64,000 nucleotides of DNA, from positions 682,001 to 746,000 of the forward strand of contig NZ_OX458331.1 in assembly GCF_949769285.1 (NCBI RefSeq). The letters are read 5' to 3'. The notes beneath the pieces are model-generated. The model saw only the letters and a program-made list of their open reading frames with translations. It was not told the DNA's origin and searched no databases. A program made the position numbers and the translations under genes. Each line of letters starts with the position of its first letter. Within the stretch, counting starts at the first letter, position 1. This document shows, piece after piece, positions 1 to 9,274 of this stretch. This stretch comes from Anaerococcus sp. Marseille-Q7828. Lineage in GTDB: Bacteria; Bacillota; Clostridia; Tissierellales; Peptoniphilaceae.

Positions 1-43
1 TAGAAAGATTTGACTGTAGCTTTCTAGTGTTTTGTTTAAAAAA

Positions 44-904
44 TTAATTAATCAGCCAAATATGGGCTATTTGATCTTTGATTTCATCGTAAGACCAAGA
101 TTTTTCACTTTTTTTCATACTATTGGGATCGTTTATGACAAATTTGCCGTCCTGATAGGAATCAATCACAAGAATATGGCCAAAGAGAGTAAATATCCCC
201 TTGTCTACAGAAACTATGAGTGGACCTTTTTCTAAGGCATCAATCATTGCACCCTCATCATTAGAAATATCGTAGGCAGTATATCCGTAGATATTTGCCT
301 CGTCATTAAAAAACTTCCATGCTATACCATCGTCAGTCATATAATTTTGGGCATCAAGGGCGATTTTTCCTGGATCTATGGAAGTATCTCCCTCTAATCT
401 TGCTAGAACCATGGCCATAGATGTTGGACCACAGCCAGCAAGACCAATTACGGAATCTCCTAAGTAGTCATAGGCCCACCTGTTGTCCCATTGGAGAAAA
501 TATGGGGTACTTCTTTCAATATCTACAGATTCTCCTGGATAATACTCAAAATCTGTAATCTCATTTGAATAATTATAGACAAAGTCAATGGCATCAGGAT
601 CATTTCCTGCTAGATATATCAAGTTATCATCTAAATAATCAAAATTATCCACAAGCCATCTTGCATTGTCGTTTCCACTGTCAGCTTCTTTTTGTAAATT
701 CCTTTTTAAGGTTCTTTTGTTATCAGTCTTGTAATCACCGTTTTTGAAAGCTTGGCTAAAAATTTCACTTACTGAATCTAAGGGAGAATCGACATAATAT
801 TTAGTTTCATTGTATCTAGTTCTTAAAAAATTATAGACTACAACTATAAAGGCTAAAAATATTATAGTCCTAAAAAAACCAAATTTTCTTTTCTTTCTTC
901 TCAT
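44..904 (-). CDS. C39-like cysteine peptidase, membrane anchored
   Basis: 286 aa. The N-terminus is basic and followed by one hydrophobic segment (about residues 11-27), which suggests a membrane anchor with the rest outside the cell. The C-terminal half looks like a Peptidase_C39_2 (papain-like) domain: a Gln in FLQWDNRW (about 138), Cys158 in GCGPTS, His243 in FGHILV and Asp259 in INDP form a plausible catalytic set. Residues 30-130 are acidic and not recognised. No ABC exporter or bacteriocin gene is adjacent, so it is more likely a general surface peptidase or peptidoglycan-associated protein than a leader-peptide processor. Substrate unknown. It is divergent from the next gene. Confidence 0.75.
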   Translation of the reverse strand: MRRKKRKFGFFRTIIFLAFIVVVYNFLRTRYNETKYYVDSPLDSVSEIFSQAFKNGDYKTDNKRTLKRNLQKEADSGNDNARWLVDNFDYLDDNLIYLAGNDPDAIDFVYNYSNEITDFEYYPGESVDIERSTPYFLQWDNRWAYDYLGDSVIGLAGCGPTSMAMVLARLEGDTSIDPGKIALDAQNYMTDDGIAWKFFNDEANIYGYTAYDISNDEGAMIDALEKGPLIVSVDKGIFTLFGHILVIDSYQDGKFVINDPNSMKKSEKSWSYDEIKDQIAHIWLIN

Positions 905-1019
905 AAATTAATCCTCTGTATCACTTATGTTAAAACATATTATATCATACTTTTAATAATTGTAAAAAGTTTTTTATTTATTTAAAGATAATTTGGAAAT
1001 AAAATCAATTAATCTTAAA

Positions 1020-1047
1020 TTGACAAAACTTATCATAAATATAAAAT
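1020..1047 (+). promoter_or_regulatory. Putative sigma-A promoter for the glycosyltransferase
   Basis: TTGACA at 1020-1025 and TAAAAT at 1042-1047 with a 16-base spacer, about 30 bases before the start codon, in the otherwise AT-rich divergent intergenic region 905-1078. Confidence 0.5.
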
Positions 1048-1078
1048 AATAAATATAAAATACATAAGAGGTAAGGCT

Positions 1079-2002
1079 ATGGCCAAGATAGATATTATAA
1101 TCCCGGTTTACAATGGGGAGAATTTTATAGGTCAAACTATAAAATCAATAGAAGACAATAATTTTGCCGATATTAATATTATCCTTGTTGATGATGGTTC
1201 TATTGACGGGACAGAATCGCTAATCTTTAATTTGAGAGAAAAATATGGTAATATTTCATATTATAAAAAAGAAAATGGTGGAGTGTCTGCCGCTAGAAAT
1301 TTTGCCATAGAAAGATCTGCCAGCCCCTATATATGTTTTTTGGATGCGGATGACCTTTATCATAAAGATTTTTTGCCAAAAATGTATGGGCAAATTGAAG
1401 CTACAAATGCTGATACTTGCACATGTGGCTATTACAAGTTATATGATAAAAAGATTGTGCCTATGAAAAGTGCCTTTAGCAAGAAGGATTTTCTAGTAGA
1501 TTATCTAATCAGCAAAAATAAACTTCATATCAGCAGTTTTTTAATAAAAAGAGAAGTGATTTTTGATAATAATATTCGTTTTGATGAATCTTCTTCCTAT
1601 GGTGAAGATATAGAATTTATGACTCGTGTCATAAAATATTCAAGGAAAATAGAAATAGTCCCAGAATATTTGACCTACTATAGGATTGATAGCGATAGAC
1701 CGACCTTGTCGACCTTTTCTTTAGATAAGATCAAAGCTGACATAGATTTTTCTAATAGGCTAATAAATGATCAAAAGCTAAATCTAAGCCCAAGAGAAAA
1801 AGCTGCCGTAAATCACAAACTTGTGGCAAATATTGTAAATAAGCTTATGACAGGCCTTGACCTTGGCTATGATAAGAAAGAGATCAGGGAGATTTATGAA
1901 GCTAATAAGTCAATTATTACAAAGAAAACAAATGCCTTTGGCCTAAGGTCAATCAAACTTATCTTAACAATTAAAAAACTTAGAAATAAAATTGGGTATT
2001 AG
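1079..2002 (+). CDS. Family 2 glycosyltransferase
   Basis: 307 aa with a GT-A fold N-terminus: IDIIIPVYNGE at the start, the VDDGS nucleotide-binding motif (Asp38-Asp39), the NGGVSAARN segment (about 67-74), and the metal-binding DxD in FLDADD (Asp89, Asp91). It should transfer a sugar from a nucleotide donor to a surface glycan, as in EpsJ/WcaA-type enzymes. The C-terminal 100 residues are not recognised. No other polysaccharide gene is adjacent, so the acceptor cannot be inferred. ATG follows GAGGT with good spacing. Confidence 0.85.
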   Translation: MAKIDIIIPVYNGENFIGQTIKSIEDNNFADINIILVDDGSIDGTESLIFNLREKYGNISYYKKENGGVSAARNFAIERSASPYICFLDADDLYHKDFLPKMYGQIEATNADTCTCGYYKLYDKKIVPMKSAFSKKDFLVDYLISKNKLHISSFLIKREVIFDNNIRFDESSSYGEDIEFMTRVIKYSRKIEIVPEYLTYYRIDSDRPTLSTFSLDKIKADIDFSNRLINDQKLNLSPREKAAVNHKLVANIVNKLMTGLDLGYDKKEIREIYEANKSIITKKTNAFGLRSIKLILTIKKLRNKIGY

Positions 2003-2035
2003 TAATCTAGGACTTAGTATAAAAAGGAGAAGTAA

Positions 2036-3448
2036 ATGGAAATTAAAGAATTAAACCCTAAAGAAGTGTGGAAATTTTTCAGCGAAATTAGCCAAATCCC
2101 TAGATGTTCAGGTGATGAAGAGGCTGTTTCAAATTATTTAGTAAATTTTGCCAAAGAAAGAAACTTACAAGTGCGCCAAGATGAGGCAAAGAATGTAGTG
2201 ATAAGAAAAGCTGCATCAAAAGGCTTTGAAGATAAGCCAATTGTTGCCCTTCAAGCTCACATGGATATGGTTTGTGTAAAAGAAGATGATTCTAACCACA
2301 ATTTTGACACAGATCCTATCAAATTATTAATCGATGGTGATTGGGTAACAGCTGATGGTACAACTCTAGGAGCTGATGATGGTATGGGAGTTGCTTATAT
2401 CTTAGCTATCCTAGATGATGAAAGCCTAGATCACCCAGCTCTTGAAGCAATAATCACAACAGAAGAAGAAACTTCTATGCTTGGTGCCCAAGCTCTTGAT
2501 ACATCAGATATAAAGGCCAAATATCTTCTAAATATTGACTCTGAAGAAGAGGGATATATCACAATCGGTTGTGCTGGTGGCCTTGACTTACCAATATCTT
2601 TTGCCAAAGAATACGAAAAAGCAAGTGGTGACTTCATAAAAGTAAGCCTAGGAGGATTTGAAGGTGGCCACTCAGGTATGGAAATCCATAAGGCTCGCCT
2701 CAATGCAATCAAAGCCCTATCTCGTCTACTTCTTGACATAGATGGACTTCAAATTGCCGAGCTTTCCGGTGGAGTAAAGAGAAATGCTATAGCTTCAAAT
2801 GCCTATGCAATTGTTTCTGTTGCTGATAGGGCAGAAGCGATTGATATTATAAATCAAAGAAAAGATGAAATCCTAAACGAATCCAAAGACACAGATCCAA
2901 AGGGAACAATCACAGTAGAAGAGGCAAGTTTTGATGGGGATGTTCTCAGCAAAGACTTATCAAAAAGATTTATCGACTGCCTATTTACCCTACCAAATGG
3001 TCTAGTAAAGAGACTTGAGGGTGAAACTATAACTTCATCAAATATCGGAATCCTTGAAGAAGATGACAAGGAAATCAGACTTTCTTGCATGATAAGATCT
3101 CAATTTGACTCTGCCAAACATTCTATAGCAGACCAAGTTATGAAGATAGTAGAAAATTATGGTGGAAGCGCTGAAATTGATAGCGAATATCCAGGATGGC
3201 AAAGAGAAGATACTCCGCTAATAGAACTTTCAAAGGACATTTGGAAGGACCTACACGGTGATGAAATGATAATTGCCACAACCCACGGCGGCCTAGAATG
3301 TGGTTTGCTAAAAGGAACACTAAAAGATGTAGAAATGATTTCATTTGGACCAGAAATCCACGGAGCTCACTCTCCAGCAGAAAAAGTCCACATCAAATCA
3401 GTTGAAAACAACTACAAATTCTTAGTTGAATTACTAAAAAGAATATAA
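2036..3448 (+). CDS. pepD: Aminoacyl-histidine dipeptidase (PepD, M20)
   Basis: 470 aa, full family length. Metal-binding elements of M20 peptidases are visible: QAHMDMV (His75, Asp77), GADDG (Asp114), TTEEE (about 142-146, bridging acid and catalytic Glu), HSGMEIH and the C-terminal EIHGAHSPAE. A dimerisation lid domain lies between about 200 and 380. It cleaves Xaa-His and other dipeptides in the cytoplasm. AAAGGAG precedes the ATG. It is followed by its own terminator, so it is probably monocistronic or read from the glycosyltransferase promoter. Confidence 0.93.
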   Translation: MEIKELNPKEVWKFFSEISQIPRCSGDEEAVSNYLVNFAKERNLQVRQDEAKNVVIRKAASKGFEDKPIVALQAHMDMVCVKEDDSNHNFDTDPIKLLIDGDWVTADGTTLGADDGMGVAYILAILDDESLDHPALEAIITTEEETSMLGAQALDTSDIKAKYLLNIDSEEEGYITIGCAGGLDLPISFAKEYEKASGDFIKVSLGGFEGGHSGMEIHKARLNAIKALSRLLLDIDGLQIAELSGGVKRNAIASNAYAIVSVADRAEAIDIINQRKDEILNESKDTDPKGTITVEEASFDGDVLSKDLSKRFIDCLFTLPNGLVKRLEGETITSSNIGILEEDDKEIRLSCMIRSQFDSAKHSIADQVMKIVENYGGSAEIDSEYPGWQREDTPLIELSKDIWKDLHGDEMIIATTHGGLECGLLKGTLKDVEMISFGPEIHGAHSPAEKVHIKSVENNYKFLVELLKRI

Positions 3449-3455
3449 CTTATAG

Positions 3456-3483
3456 ACTCACCTGAAATATGGTGAGTTTTTTC
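3456..3483 (+). terminator. Intrinsic terminator after pepD
   Basis: ACTCACC (3456-3462) and GGTGAGT (3471-3477) form a perfect 7-bp stem with an 8-base loop, followed by a T run. Confidence 0.85.
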
Positions 3484-3508
3484 TTTATAGTGGTAACGTG
3501 GAAAATGT

Positions 3509-3537
3509 TTGCATTTTACAAAAAAATATTGTACTAT
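3509..3537 (+). promoter_or_regulatory. Putative promoter of ptsH
   Basis: TTGCAT (3509-3514), 17-base spacer, TACTAT (3532-3537), 32 bases before the ptsH start. GGAAAATGTTTGCA just upstream weakly resembles a CcpA site but does not fit the consensus well. Confidence 0.5.
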
Positions 3538-3569
3538 AGTTCTATAAGAAGATCAGGAAAGGAGCTGCT

Positions 3570-3839
3570 ATGTACGAGCAAAAAGTCACACTAACTAATG
3601 AGATTGGCTTGCATGCCAGACCTGCATCGATTTTCATCAGAGCTGCTGTAAAATTTCCGTGCGATATTACTGTAGAAAAAAATGGTAGAAGTTACAATGC
3701 AAAGTCTATCATGTCAGTTCTTAGCATGAGTGCTTCTAACGGCGACGAGCTCACCATTAAAGCAAGTGGTGATGATGAAGAAGATGCCGTAAAAGCTTTA
3801 GTTGACGTTATAGAAAATAAAATAAATCAAAATAATTAA
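3570..3839 (+). CDS. ptsH: Phosphocarrier protein HPr
   Basis: 89 aa, the usual HPr length. His15 in GLHARPA takes phosphate from enzyme I and passes it to the EIIA proteins. Ser46 in AKSIMSV is the HPr-kinase site used in Gram-positive catabolite repression, which predicts a CcpA-type network in this organism. It sits alone between its own promoter and terminator rather than in a ptsHI operon; no ptsI is in the window. It is the expected phosphoryl donor for the three PTS systems encoded further along. AGGAG precedes the ATG. Confidence 0.97.
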   Translation: MYEQKVTLTNEIGLHARPASIFIRAAVKFPCDITVEKNGRSYNAKSIMSVLSMSASNGDELTIKASGDDEEDAVKALVDVIENKINQNN

Positions 3840-3854
3840 AATTTGTAGTAATTA

Positions 3855-3877
3855 ACGGGCAAAAGCTCGTTTTTTTA
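3855..3877 (+). terminator. Intrinsic terminator after ptsH
   Basis: ACGGGC (3855-3860), AAAA loop, GCTCGT (3865-3870, one G-U pair), then seven T. Confidence 0.85.
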
Positions 3878-3914
3878 TTGGAAAAAAAGAGGTAAAATGA
3901 GTAAAGAACAATGA

Positions 3915-3945
3915 TTGATAATTCCTAGTAAAGTAGTATACTTTA
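3915..3945 (+). promoter_or_regulatory. Putative suf promoter with overlapping inverted repeat
   Basis: TTGATA (3915-3920), 16-base spacer and TATACT (3937-3942). TAAAGTA (3929-3935) and TACTTTA (3939-3945) are perfect inverted arms separated by GTA and overlap the -10 element, so this may be an operator. Confidence 0.5.
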
Positions 3946-3978
3946 TACGAATTTATTTTAGAAATAAAAGAGGTAAAT

Positions 3979-4710
3979 ATGTCTGAATTATTAAAAGTAG
4001 AAAATCTTCATGTATCAGTTGAGGATACAGAGATTTTAAAAGGTATAGATCTAAGAGTAAATGCGGGAGAAGTTCATGTTGTTATGGGCCAAAACGGTTC
4101 AGGTAAGTCAACACTTATGAATACAATCATGGCAAATCCTGTTTACCAAGTAACAGAAGGAAAAATTTATTTTGAAGGCGAAGATATCACAGAAGAATCT
4201 GTCGACAAACGTGCTCGCCGCGGTATCTTCATGTCCTTCCAACACCCAGATGAGATTCCGGGGGTAAAATTAAATGATTTCTTGAGAATTTCTGAAGAAC
4301 AAATCACAGGAACAAAACCACAAATGCTATCATTTAGCAAAAAACTTGCCAAAGAAATGGAAAGCCTAAACCTTTCTGAAGACTATGCAAGTAGATATGT
4401 AAATGTTGGTTTTTCTGGTGGTGAACGCAAAAAAAGCGAAATCCTCCAACTAAAAATGTTAAATCCAAAACTAGCTATGCTTGACGAAACTGACTCTGGT
4501 CTTGATGTTGATGCTGTAAGAATTGTATCAGCTGGTATAAAAGACTTCCTAAGCGAAGACAATGCAGTTATCATCATCACCCACCACAGAGAACTTTTAG
4601 AAAGCATAGATGCTGACTACGTTCATGTCATCAAAGATGGTAAGATTGCCCACGAAGGTGATGCATCACTAATGGATGAGATTGAAAAACGTGGATACGA
4701 ATGGGTGTAG
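3979..4710 (+). CDS. sufC: Fe-S assembly ATPase SufC
   Basis: 243 aa ABC-type ATPase of the SufBCD scaffold. Walker A is GQNGSGKST (37-45), the signature is SGGER (146-150), and Walker B runs through LAMLDETDSGLD (165-175), the D-E-T-D-S-G-L-D form typical of SufC. It hydrolyses ATP to remodel SufB-SufD during cluster assembly in the cytoplasm. First gene of a tight sufC-B-D-S-U operon. ATG is preceded by AGAGGT. Confidence 0.96.
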   Translation: MSELLKVENLHVSVEDTEILKGIDLRVNAGEVHVVMGQNGSGKSTLMNTIMANPVYQVTEGKIYFEGEDITEESVDKRARRGIFMSFQHPDEIPGVKLNDFLRISEEQITGTKPQMLSFSKKLAKEMESLNLSEDYASRYVNVGFSGGERKKSEILQLKMLNPKLAMLDETDSGLDVDAVRIVSAGIKDFLSEDNAVIIITHHRELLESIDADYVHVIKDGKIAHEGDASLMDEIEKRGYEWV

Positions 4711-4713
4711 ACT

Positions 4714-6126
4714 ATGCCAAGTAACAATATAGAAGAAAAATTAAAAACTCTCGATCGTGGATTCTACGATTTTATCGACGAGTTTACTTATGAGAAAATA
4801 ACAGAGAAGGGCATCAATGCAGATATAGTAAATGAGATATCTCGCGAAAAAGGTGAACCTGATTGGATGAGGATTAGACGTCTCAAATCCCTAGAAATAT
4901 TTGAACAATTAGAAAACCCAACTTGGGGACCAGATTTATCAGAGCTTAATGTGGCTGATATCACTGCTTACGTTAAGCCAAAAACTGACAAAAAATCAAA
5001 TTGGGATGCTTTGCCAGAAGAAATCAAGGCGACCTTTGATAGACTTGGTATTCCAAAGGCTGAGCAAGAGTCTCTAGCAGGAGTTGGAGCCCAATACGAC
5101 TCTGAGGAAGTGTATTTTTCTATCCAAAAACACCTTGAAGATCAAGGGGTTATCTTTATGGACTTTGCAACAGCCCTTAAAGAACACGAAGATATTGTAA
5201 AAGAATATTTCCAAAGAGCTATCCCACCAACACTTCACAAATACGCAGCCCTACACGGCGCGGTATGGAGCGGTGGAACCCTAGTTTATGTTCCAGAAGG
5301 AGTAAAGGTAGACATCCCTCTTCAATCCTACTACAGGTTAAATGCACCGGGTGCAGGCCAATTTGAACACACAATGATTATTGCAGAAGATAATGCAAAA
5401 GTTCACTTTATCGAAGGTTGTTCTGCACCAAGATATAACGTTGTTAACCTACACGCAGGTTCTGTAGAAATCTTTGTTGGCAAAAATGCCGAAGTAAGAT
5501 TTTCAACCATAGAAAACTGGTCAAGAAATATGTACAACCTAAACACCAAACGTGCCATAGTTGACGAAGGTGGCAAGGTAATTTGGGTTTCTGGATCCTT
5601 TGGATCAAAAGTTTCTATGCTTTATCCAACATCTGTTCTTGCTGGTGAATACGCAAGTGCAGAATACACAGGAATCACATTTGCAGCTGATGGCCAATAT
5701 ATAGACAATGGTTGCTCTATGATCCACCTTGCTCCACACACATATTCAACAGCCCTTACAAAATCAATCACAGCTGGAAGTGGTAAGTCTATGACTAGAT
5801 CTCTTGTTCAAATGAAGAGAAATACAGCAGGTAGCCGTTCTACAGTAGACTGTGAAAACTTGATGTTAAGTGAGAATGCTCAATCAGATACTATCCCAGT
5901 TCTAGATATTAGAAATGACGATGTGGACTGTGGTCACGAGGCGAAAATTGGTTCCCTTGACCAATCACAAATCTTTTATCTAATGAGCCGTGGTATCCCA
6001 GAAGATGAGGCTAAATCAATGATAGTTCGTGGATTTGCAGAGCCAGTAAGCAGGGAGCTCCCACTAGAATATGCGGTTGAAATGAACCATCTAATTGATA
6101 TGGAACTAGAAGGAGCAAATGGCTGA
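4714..6126 (+). CDS. sufB: Fe-S scaffold protein SufB
   Basis: 470 aa, full length for SufB. The beta-helix core (about 190-400) and C-terminal helical domain (ISQIFYLMSRGIPEDEA-type segment) match the SufB/SufD family. The stretch DCENLMLSENAQSDTIPVLDI (about 385-405) and the following CGHEAKIG are characteristic. It receives sulfur from SufS/SufU and builds the nascent cluster. Starts 3 bases after sufC and overlaps sufD by one base (ATGA-type junction). Confidence 0.96.
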   Translation: MPSNNIEEKLKTLDRGFYDFIDEFTYEKITEKGINADIVNEISREKGEPDWMRIRRLKSLEIFEQLENPTWGPDLSELNVADITAYVKPKTDKKSNWDALPEEIKATFDRLGIPKAEQESLAGVGAQYDSEEVYFSIQKHLEDQGVIFMDFATALKEHEDIVKEYFQRAIPPTLHKYAALHGAVWSGGTLVYVPEGVKVDIPLQSYYRLNAPGAGQFEHTMIIAEDNAKVHFIEGCSAPRYNVVNLHAGSVEIFVGKNAEVRFSTIENWSRNMYNLNTKRAIVDEGGKVIWVSGSFGSKVSMLYPTSVLAGEYASAEYTGITFAADGQYIDNGCSMIHLAPHTYSTALTKSITAGSGKSMTRSLVQMKRNTAGSRSTVDCENLMLSENAQSDTIPVLDIRNDDVDCGHEAKIGSLDQSQIFYLMSRGIPEDEAKSMIVRGFAEPVSRELPLEYAVEMNHLIDMELEGANG

Positions 6127-7166
6127 TGAGTAAATTAAACGAAATGAGAATGTACACCTGGAACTCAACAGGGCTAAACTTTATAGAAAATAGCCTAAAA
6201 GCGCCAGATAAAAAGCCATATTTCAAAGAATCTGACACAGATGATATTAAATCCTTAAATGATGCTTTTGCTGGTAAAAATTATGGAGTTTCAGAAGAAG
6301 TTTTAAATGAGAACAAAAACTTTAGAAACTTTAGCATATACAGAGACATCAAGGAAAAAAGTGACTTTGAAGCTATTGATTTGAAATTGAACGATGAAAA
6401 TAACATCCTAGTTTCAAATATAGATATCAATGCGGCAGAAGATTCGATATCTTCATTTTTGGTCAATGTAAATGGCGAAGGCGACAAGCTTTACCTAAAC
6501 TCATTAATCAGAGTGAATCTAGAAAAAAGAGCCAAGGTAAAATTAGTTATAGTAACCAACTTGCCAAAGGAATCTACCAACGTACAATCAGTCGCAACGC
6601 TCTTAGATGAGGAGGCTATGCTTGATATTTCATACATTGAAATAGGGGCAAGCCATTCACTAGTAAACATCAAAAACATCCTAGAAGGCGACAGGGCAAT
6701 GGTCATAGAAGATGGAGTTTACTTCAAAGAAGGAGATGAATTCCTAGACATCCTTGCAACCAACGAACACTTGGGCAATGAAACAGATTCTGATGCCATG
6801 TTCAACGGTGCTTTGAAGGATGAAGCCCACAAGAACTGGAAGGGTGTAGTTGACCTAAGACCAGGTTGTGTGAGTGCCAATGGTAAGATTGGCGATTACT
6901 CAATGATGTTTTCAGATAATGTAAAAAACAAAACTGCACCAATCCTACTTTGTGCTGAAAAAGAAGTTGAAGGAAACCACGCTGCAAGCGTAGGTAGACT
7001 TAACAAAGATATGTTATTTTACATTATGAGTCGTGGTTTTGATAAGAAACAAGCAGAATCAATGATGCTAGAAGCGACTTTTGCAAAAACCCTTGATAAA
7101 ATAGAAGACGAAAGCTTAAGAGAAGAACTCAAAAAAGAAGTTCGTCAAATGAACACAAGGAATTAA
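6126..7166 (+). CDS. sufD: Fe-S assembly protein SufD
   Basis: 346 aa. Partner of SufB in the SufBC2D complex. The C-terminal half keeps the family pattern (VDLRPGCVSANGKIGDYSMMFSD, then AEKEVEGNHAASVG and LFYIMSRG), while the N-terminal half is more divergent, as usual for SufD. Its start overlaps the sufB stop at position 6126, which suggests translational coupling. Confidence 0.93.
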   Translation: MSKLNEMRMYTWNSTGLNFIENSLKAPDKKPYFKESDTDDIKSLNDAFAGKNYGVSEEVLNENKNFRNFSIYRDIKEKSDFEAIDLKLNDENNILVSNIDINAAEDSISSFLVNVNGEGDKLYLNSLIRVNLEKRAKVKLVIVTNLPKESTNVQSVATLLDEEAMLDISYIEIGASHSLVNIKNILEGDRAMVIEDGVYFKEGDEFLDILATNEHLGNETDSDAMFNGALKDEAHKNWKGVVDLRPGCVSANGKIGDYSMMFSDNVKNKTAPILLCAEKEVEGNHAASVGRLNKDMLFYIMSRGFDKKQAESMMLEATFAKTLDKIEDESLREELKKEVRQMNTRN

Positions 7167-7167
7167 G

Positions 7168-8388
7168 ATGGATATAGAAAAAATTAGAGCTGACTTTCCT
7201 TACCTAGATAGCAAAAATGTAGGTAAGGAGGTCATCTACCTTGATACGGCAGCAACTAGCCAAAAACCAAAAGAGGTTATAGATGCTGTCGACAATTATT
7301 ATAAATACCAAAACGCAAACCCACACAGGGGAGCCCACTACCTATCATATGTGGCTACGACTGCCTATGAAGAATCTAGGGACTATATACAAAAATACAT
7401 AGGAGCAAAACACAGAGAAGAAGTAATATTTACTAGAAATGCTACTGAAGCTCTAAACTTAGTAGCTTATTCCTACGCTATGGCAAATCTTAAAAAGGAT
7501 GATGAAATACTAATCACTATCCTAGAACACCATGCCAACCTTGTACCATGGCAAATAGTAGCAAGGAAAACTGGAGCAAAACTCGTTTATGCTTACCTCA
7601 ATGATGACCATTCCCTAGACTACGATGATCTAAAAAATAAGATTAATGAAAAGACAAAAATTGTATCTTTCACTGGGGCATCAAATGTCACAGGGGAAAT
7701 AATAGATGTTAAAAAGATCGTTGATTGGGCCCATGATGCTGGTGCTATTGCCATAGTTGACGGTGCTCAACTCATACCTCATCTAAAGGTGGATGTGGCT
7801 GATTTGGACTGTGATTTCCTAGTATTTTCCGGCCACAAACTACTTGCGCCAATGGGAATAGGTGTCCTTTATGGCAAAAAAGACTTGCTAGAAAATATGG
7901 ACCCATTCCTAACAGGTGGAGATATGATAGAATATGTCTATGAGCAAGAAGTGACCTTTGCAGAATTGCCATACAAATTTGAAGCAGGCACCCAAGATGT
8001 AGGTGGAGTAGTAGGTCTTGCAGCAGCCATCAAATACATGGAAAATATAGGTATCGATGAGATTTACTCATACGAATCAGAACTGACTCGCTATGCCTAC
8101 GATTTAATCAAAGATTACCCAAATATCAAGACCTTCTATCCGGAAAACTCAAAAACGGGGGCTGTCCTATCCTTTACTTATGATGACATCCACCCACACG
8201 ATATTGCATCAATCCTCGATAGCAAGGGTCTTGCAGTAAGAAGTGGCCACCACTGTGCTATGCCACTACACAAATACCTAAATGTAAGTTCAACTGCAAG
8301 GGCAAGCTTTGCATTTTATAATACAAAAGAGGAAGCAGAAATATTTGCCAAAGAACTCTTAAATGTAAGAAAGGTGATGGGCTTATAA
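7168..8388 (+). CDS. sufS: Cysteine desulfurase SufS
   Basis: 406 aa, group II desulfurase. The PLP lysine is Lys224 in SGHKLLAP and the persulfide-carrying cysteine is Cys363 in RSGHHCAMP. The motif HRGAHYLS (about 53-60) is also typical. It moves sulfur from cysteine to SufU, producing alanine. Starts two bases after the sufD stop. Confidence 0.96.
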   Translation: MDIEKIRADFPYLDSKNVGKEVIYLDTAATSQKPKEVIDAVDNYYKYQNANPHRGAHYLSYVATTAYEESRDYIQKYIGAKHREEVIFTRNATEALNLVAYSYAMANLKKDDEILITILEHHANLVPWQIVARKTGAKLVYAYLNDDHSLDYDDLKNKINEKTKIVSFTGASNVTGEIIDVKKIVDWAHDAGAIAIVDGAQLIPHLKVDVADLDCDFLVFSGHKLLAPMGIGVLYGKKDLLENMDPFLTGGDMIEYVYEQEVTFAELPYKFEAGTQDVGGVVGLAAAIKYMENIGIDEIYSYESELTRYAYDLIKDYPNIKTFYPENSKTGAVLSFTYDDIHPHDIASILDSKGLAVRSGHHCAMPLHKYLNVSSTARASFAFYNTKEEAEIFAKELLNVRKVMGL

Positions 8389-8389
8389 A

Positions 8390-8809
8390 ATGAATATGGA
8401 AGAAATTTATTCTCAAATAATCCTAGATCATTCGAGAAACCAAGCAAACAAACACGAACTAGAAGATGCCGATGTCAAAGAGCCAGGCCACAATCCATCC
8501 TGTGGAGATGAGATTGTCTTGGAACTAAAATACGATGGAGATAAAATAGTCGATGCAGCCTTCACAGGAGACGGCTGTGCCATCAGCCAAGCTGCCACAA
8601 GCGTTATGTGTGATACAATAGTTGGTAAAAGCAAAGAGGAAGCCAAAGAACTAGCTGATATCTACATTCGCATGATAAAAAGAGAAGAAATCACTGACGA
8701 AGAGCTAGACAAACTAGGCGATGCAGTTGCCTTTATCAACATCCAAAATATGCCACAAAGGGTAAAATGCGCCCTCCTATCATGGAAGACCTTGGACGAA
8801 ATAATATAA
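8390..8809 (+). CDS. sufU: Zinc-dependent sulfurtransferase SufU
   Basis: 139 aa IscU-like protein. Three conserved cysteines are present: Cys38 in NPSCGD, Cys63 in GDGCAIS and Cys127 in VKCALLSW, with Asp40 as the fourth zinc ligand. In Gram-positive bacteria SufU accepts the persulfide from SufS for delivery to SufBCD. The start could be the first ATG (8390) or the one at 8396. One base separates it from sufS. Confidence 0.94.
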   Translation: MNMEEIYSQIILDHSRNQANKHELEDADVKEPGHNPSCGDEIVLELKYDGDKIVDAAFTGDGCAISQAATSVMCDTIVGKSKEEAKELADIYIRMIKREEITDEELDKLGDAVAFINIQNMPQRVKCALLSWKTLDEII

Positions 8810-8810
8810 G

Positions 8811-8996
8811 ATGAACAAGAAAAACCTAGAAAATTTGGAGTTTCTAACAAGCGCATTTACAGCTTTTTTGTTGTATTTGCTAACCTACCTTCAATACAGC
8901 AAAGGTAGGTCCTACTGGTGGTTCATACTCATAGTATCAATACTAATGACGGCAAATGCCTATGTAAAATACAAGAATGTAAAAGAGAAAAACTGA
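8811..8996 (+). CDS. Small two-helix membrane protein, unknown
   Basis: 61 aa. A charged N-terminus is followed by two hydrophobic segments (about 13-27 and 36-51) and a lysine-rich tail, so a two-pass membrane protein is likely. It starts one base after sufU, and its stop codon lies in the left arm of the suf terminator, so it is the last gene of the operon. I recognise no family and no link to Fe-S assembly beyond co-transcription. Confidence 0.6.
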   Translation: MNKKNLENLEFLTSAFTAFLLYLLTYLQYSKGRSYWWFILIVSILMTANAYVKYKNVKEKN

Positions 8997-9021
8997 AATC
9001 CGTTGTGGTTTCAGTTTTTTT
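8993..9021 (+). terminator. Intrinsic terminator of the suf operon
   Basis: CTGAAA (8993-8998) pairs with TTTCAG (9009-9014). The stem extends into an A run on the left and seven T on the right. Confidence 0.85.
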
Positions 9022-9068
9022 GTGTGAAAATATAAGTGACAAAATGCTCGAATAGTCCGCAAATCTTG

Positions 9069-9143
9069 CTGTCATCTGATTTAGCGCAAGCGAAAGAAGG
9101 ATATACTCCTCAAGAGATTCTTCGCTAAAGCTCAGAATGACAG
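9069..9143. repeat. Imperfect inverted-repeat intergenic element
   Basis: The arm beginning CTGTCATCTGATTTAGCG (9069-9094) is an imperfect reverse complement of the arm ending CTCAGAATGACAG (9121-9143). The GTCAT...CTGAG/AAGGAT style resembles dispersed palindromic intergenic repeats seen in many bacterial genomes (from memory). It lies in the gene-free stretch 8997-9347. Copy number cannot be judged from one window. Confidence 0.5.
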
Positions 9144-9274
9144 GGTAGCCTAGGACGTAATTATCTTATTTACAATAAGCCTACAGCATGAAGGATCTTC
9201 AAAAACCAAATTACTTAGGAGATTTTTTAGAAATGCAGAAGGGCTGCCTTTTACTTGTAAAGCACTAGACCCCT

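Noticed and set aside
3500-3515. A cre site in front of ptsH.
   Set aside because: GGAAAATGTTTGCA aligns poorly with the CcpA consensus and spacing is wrong.
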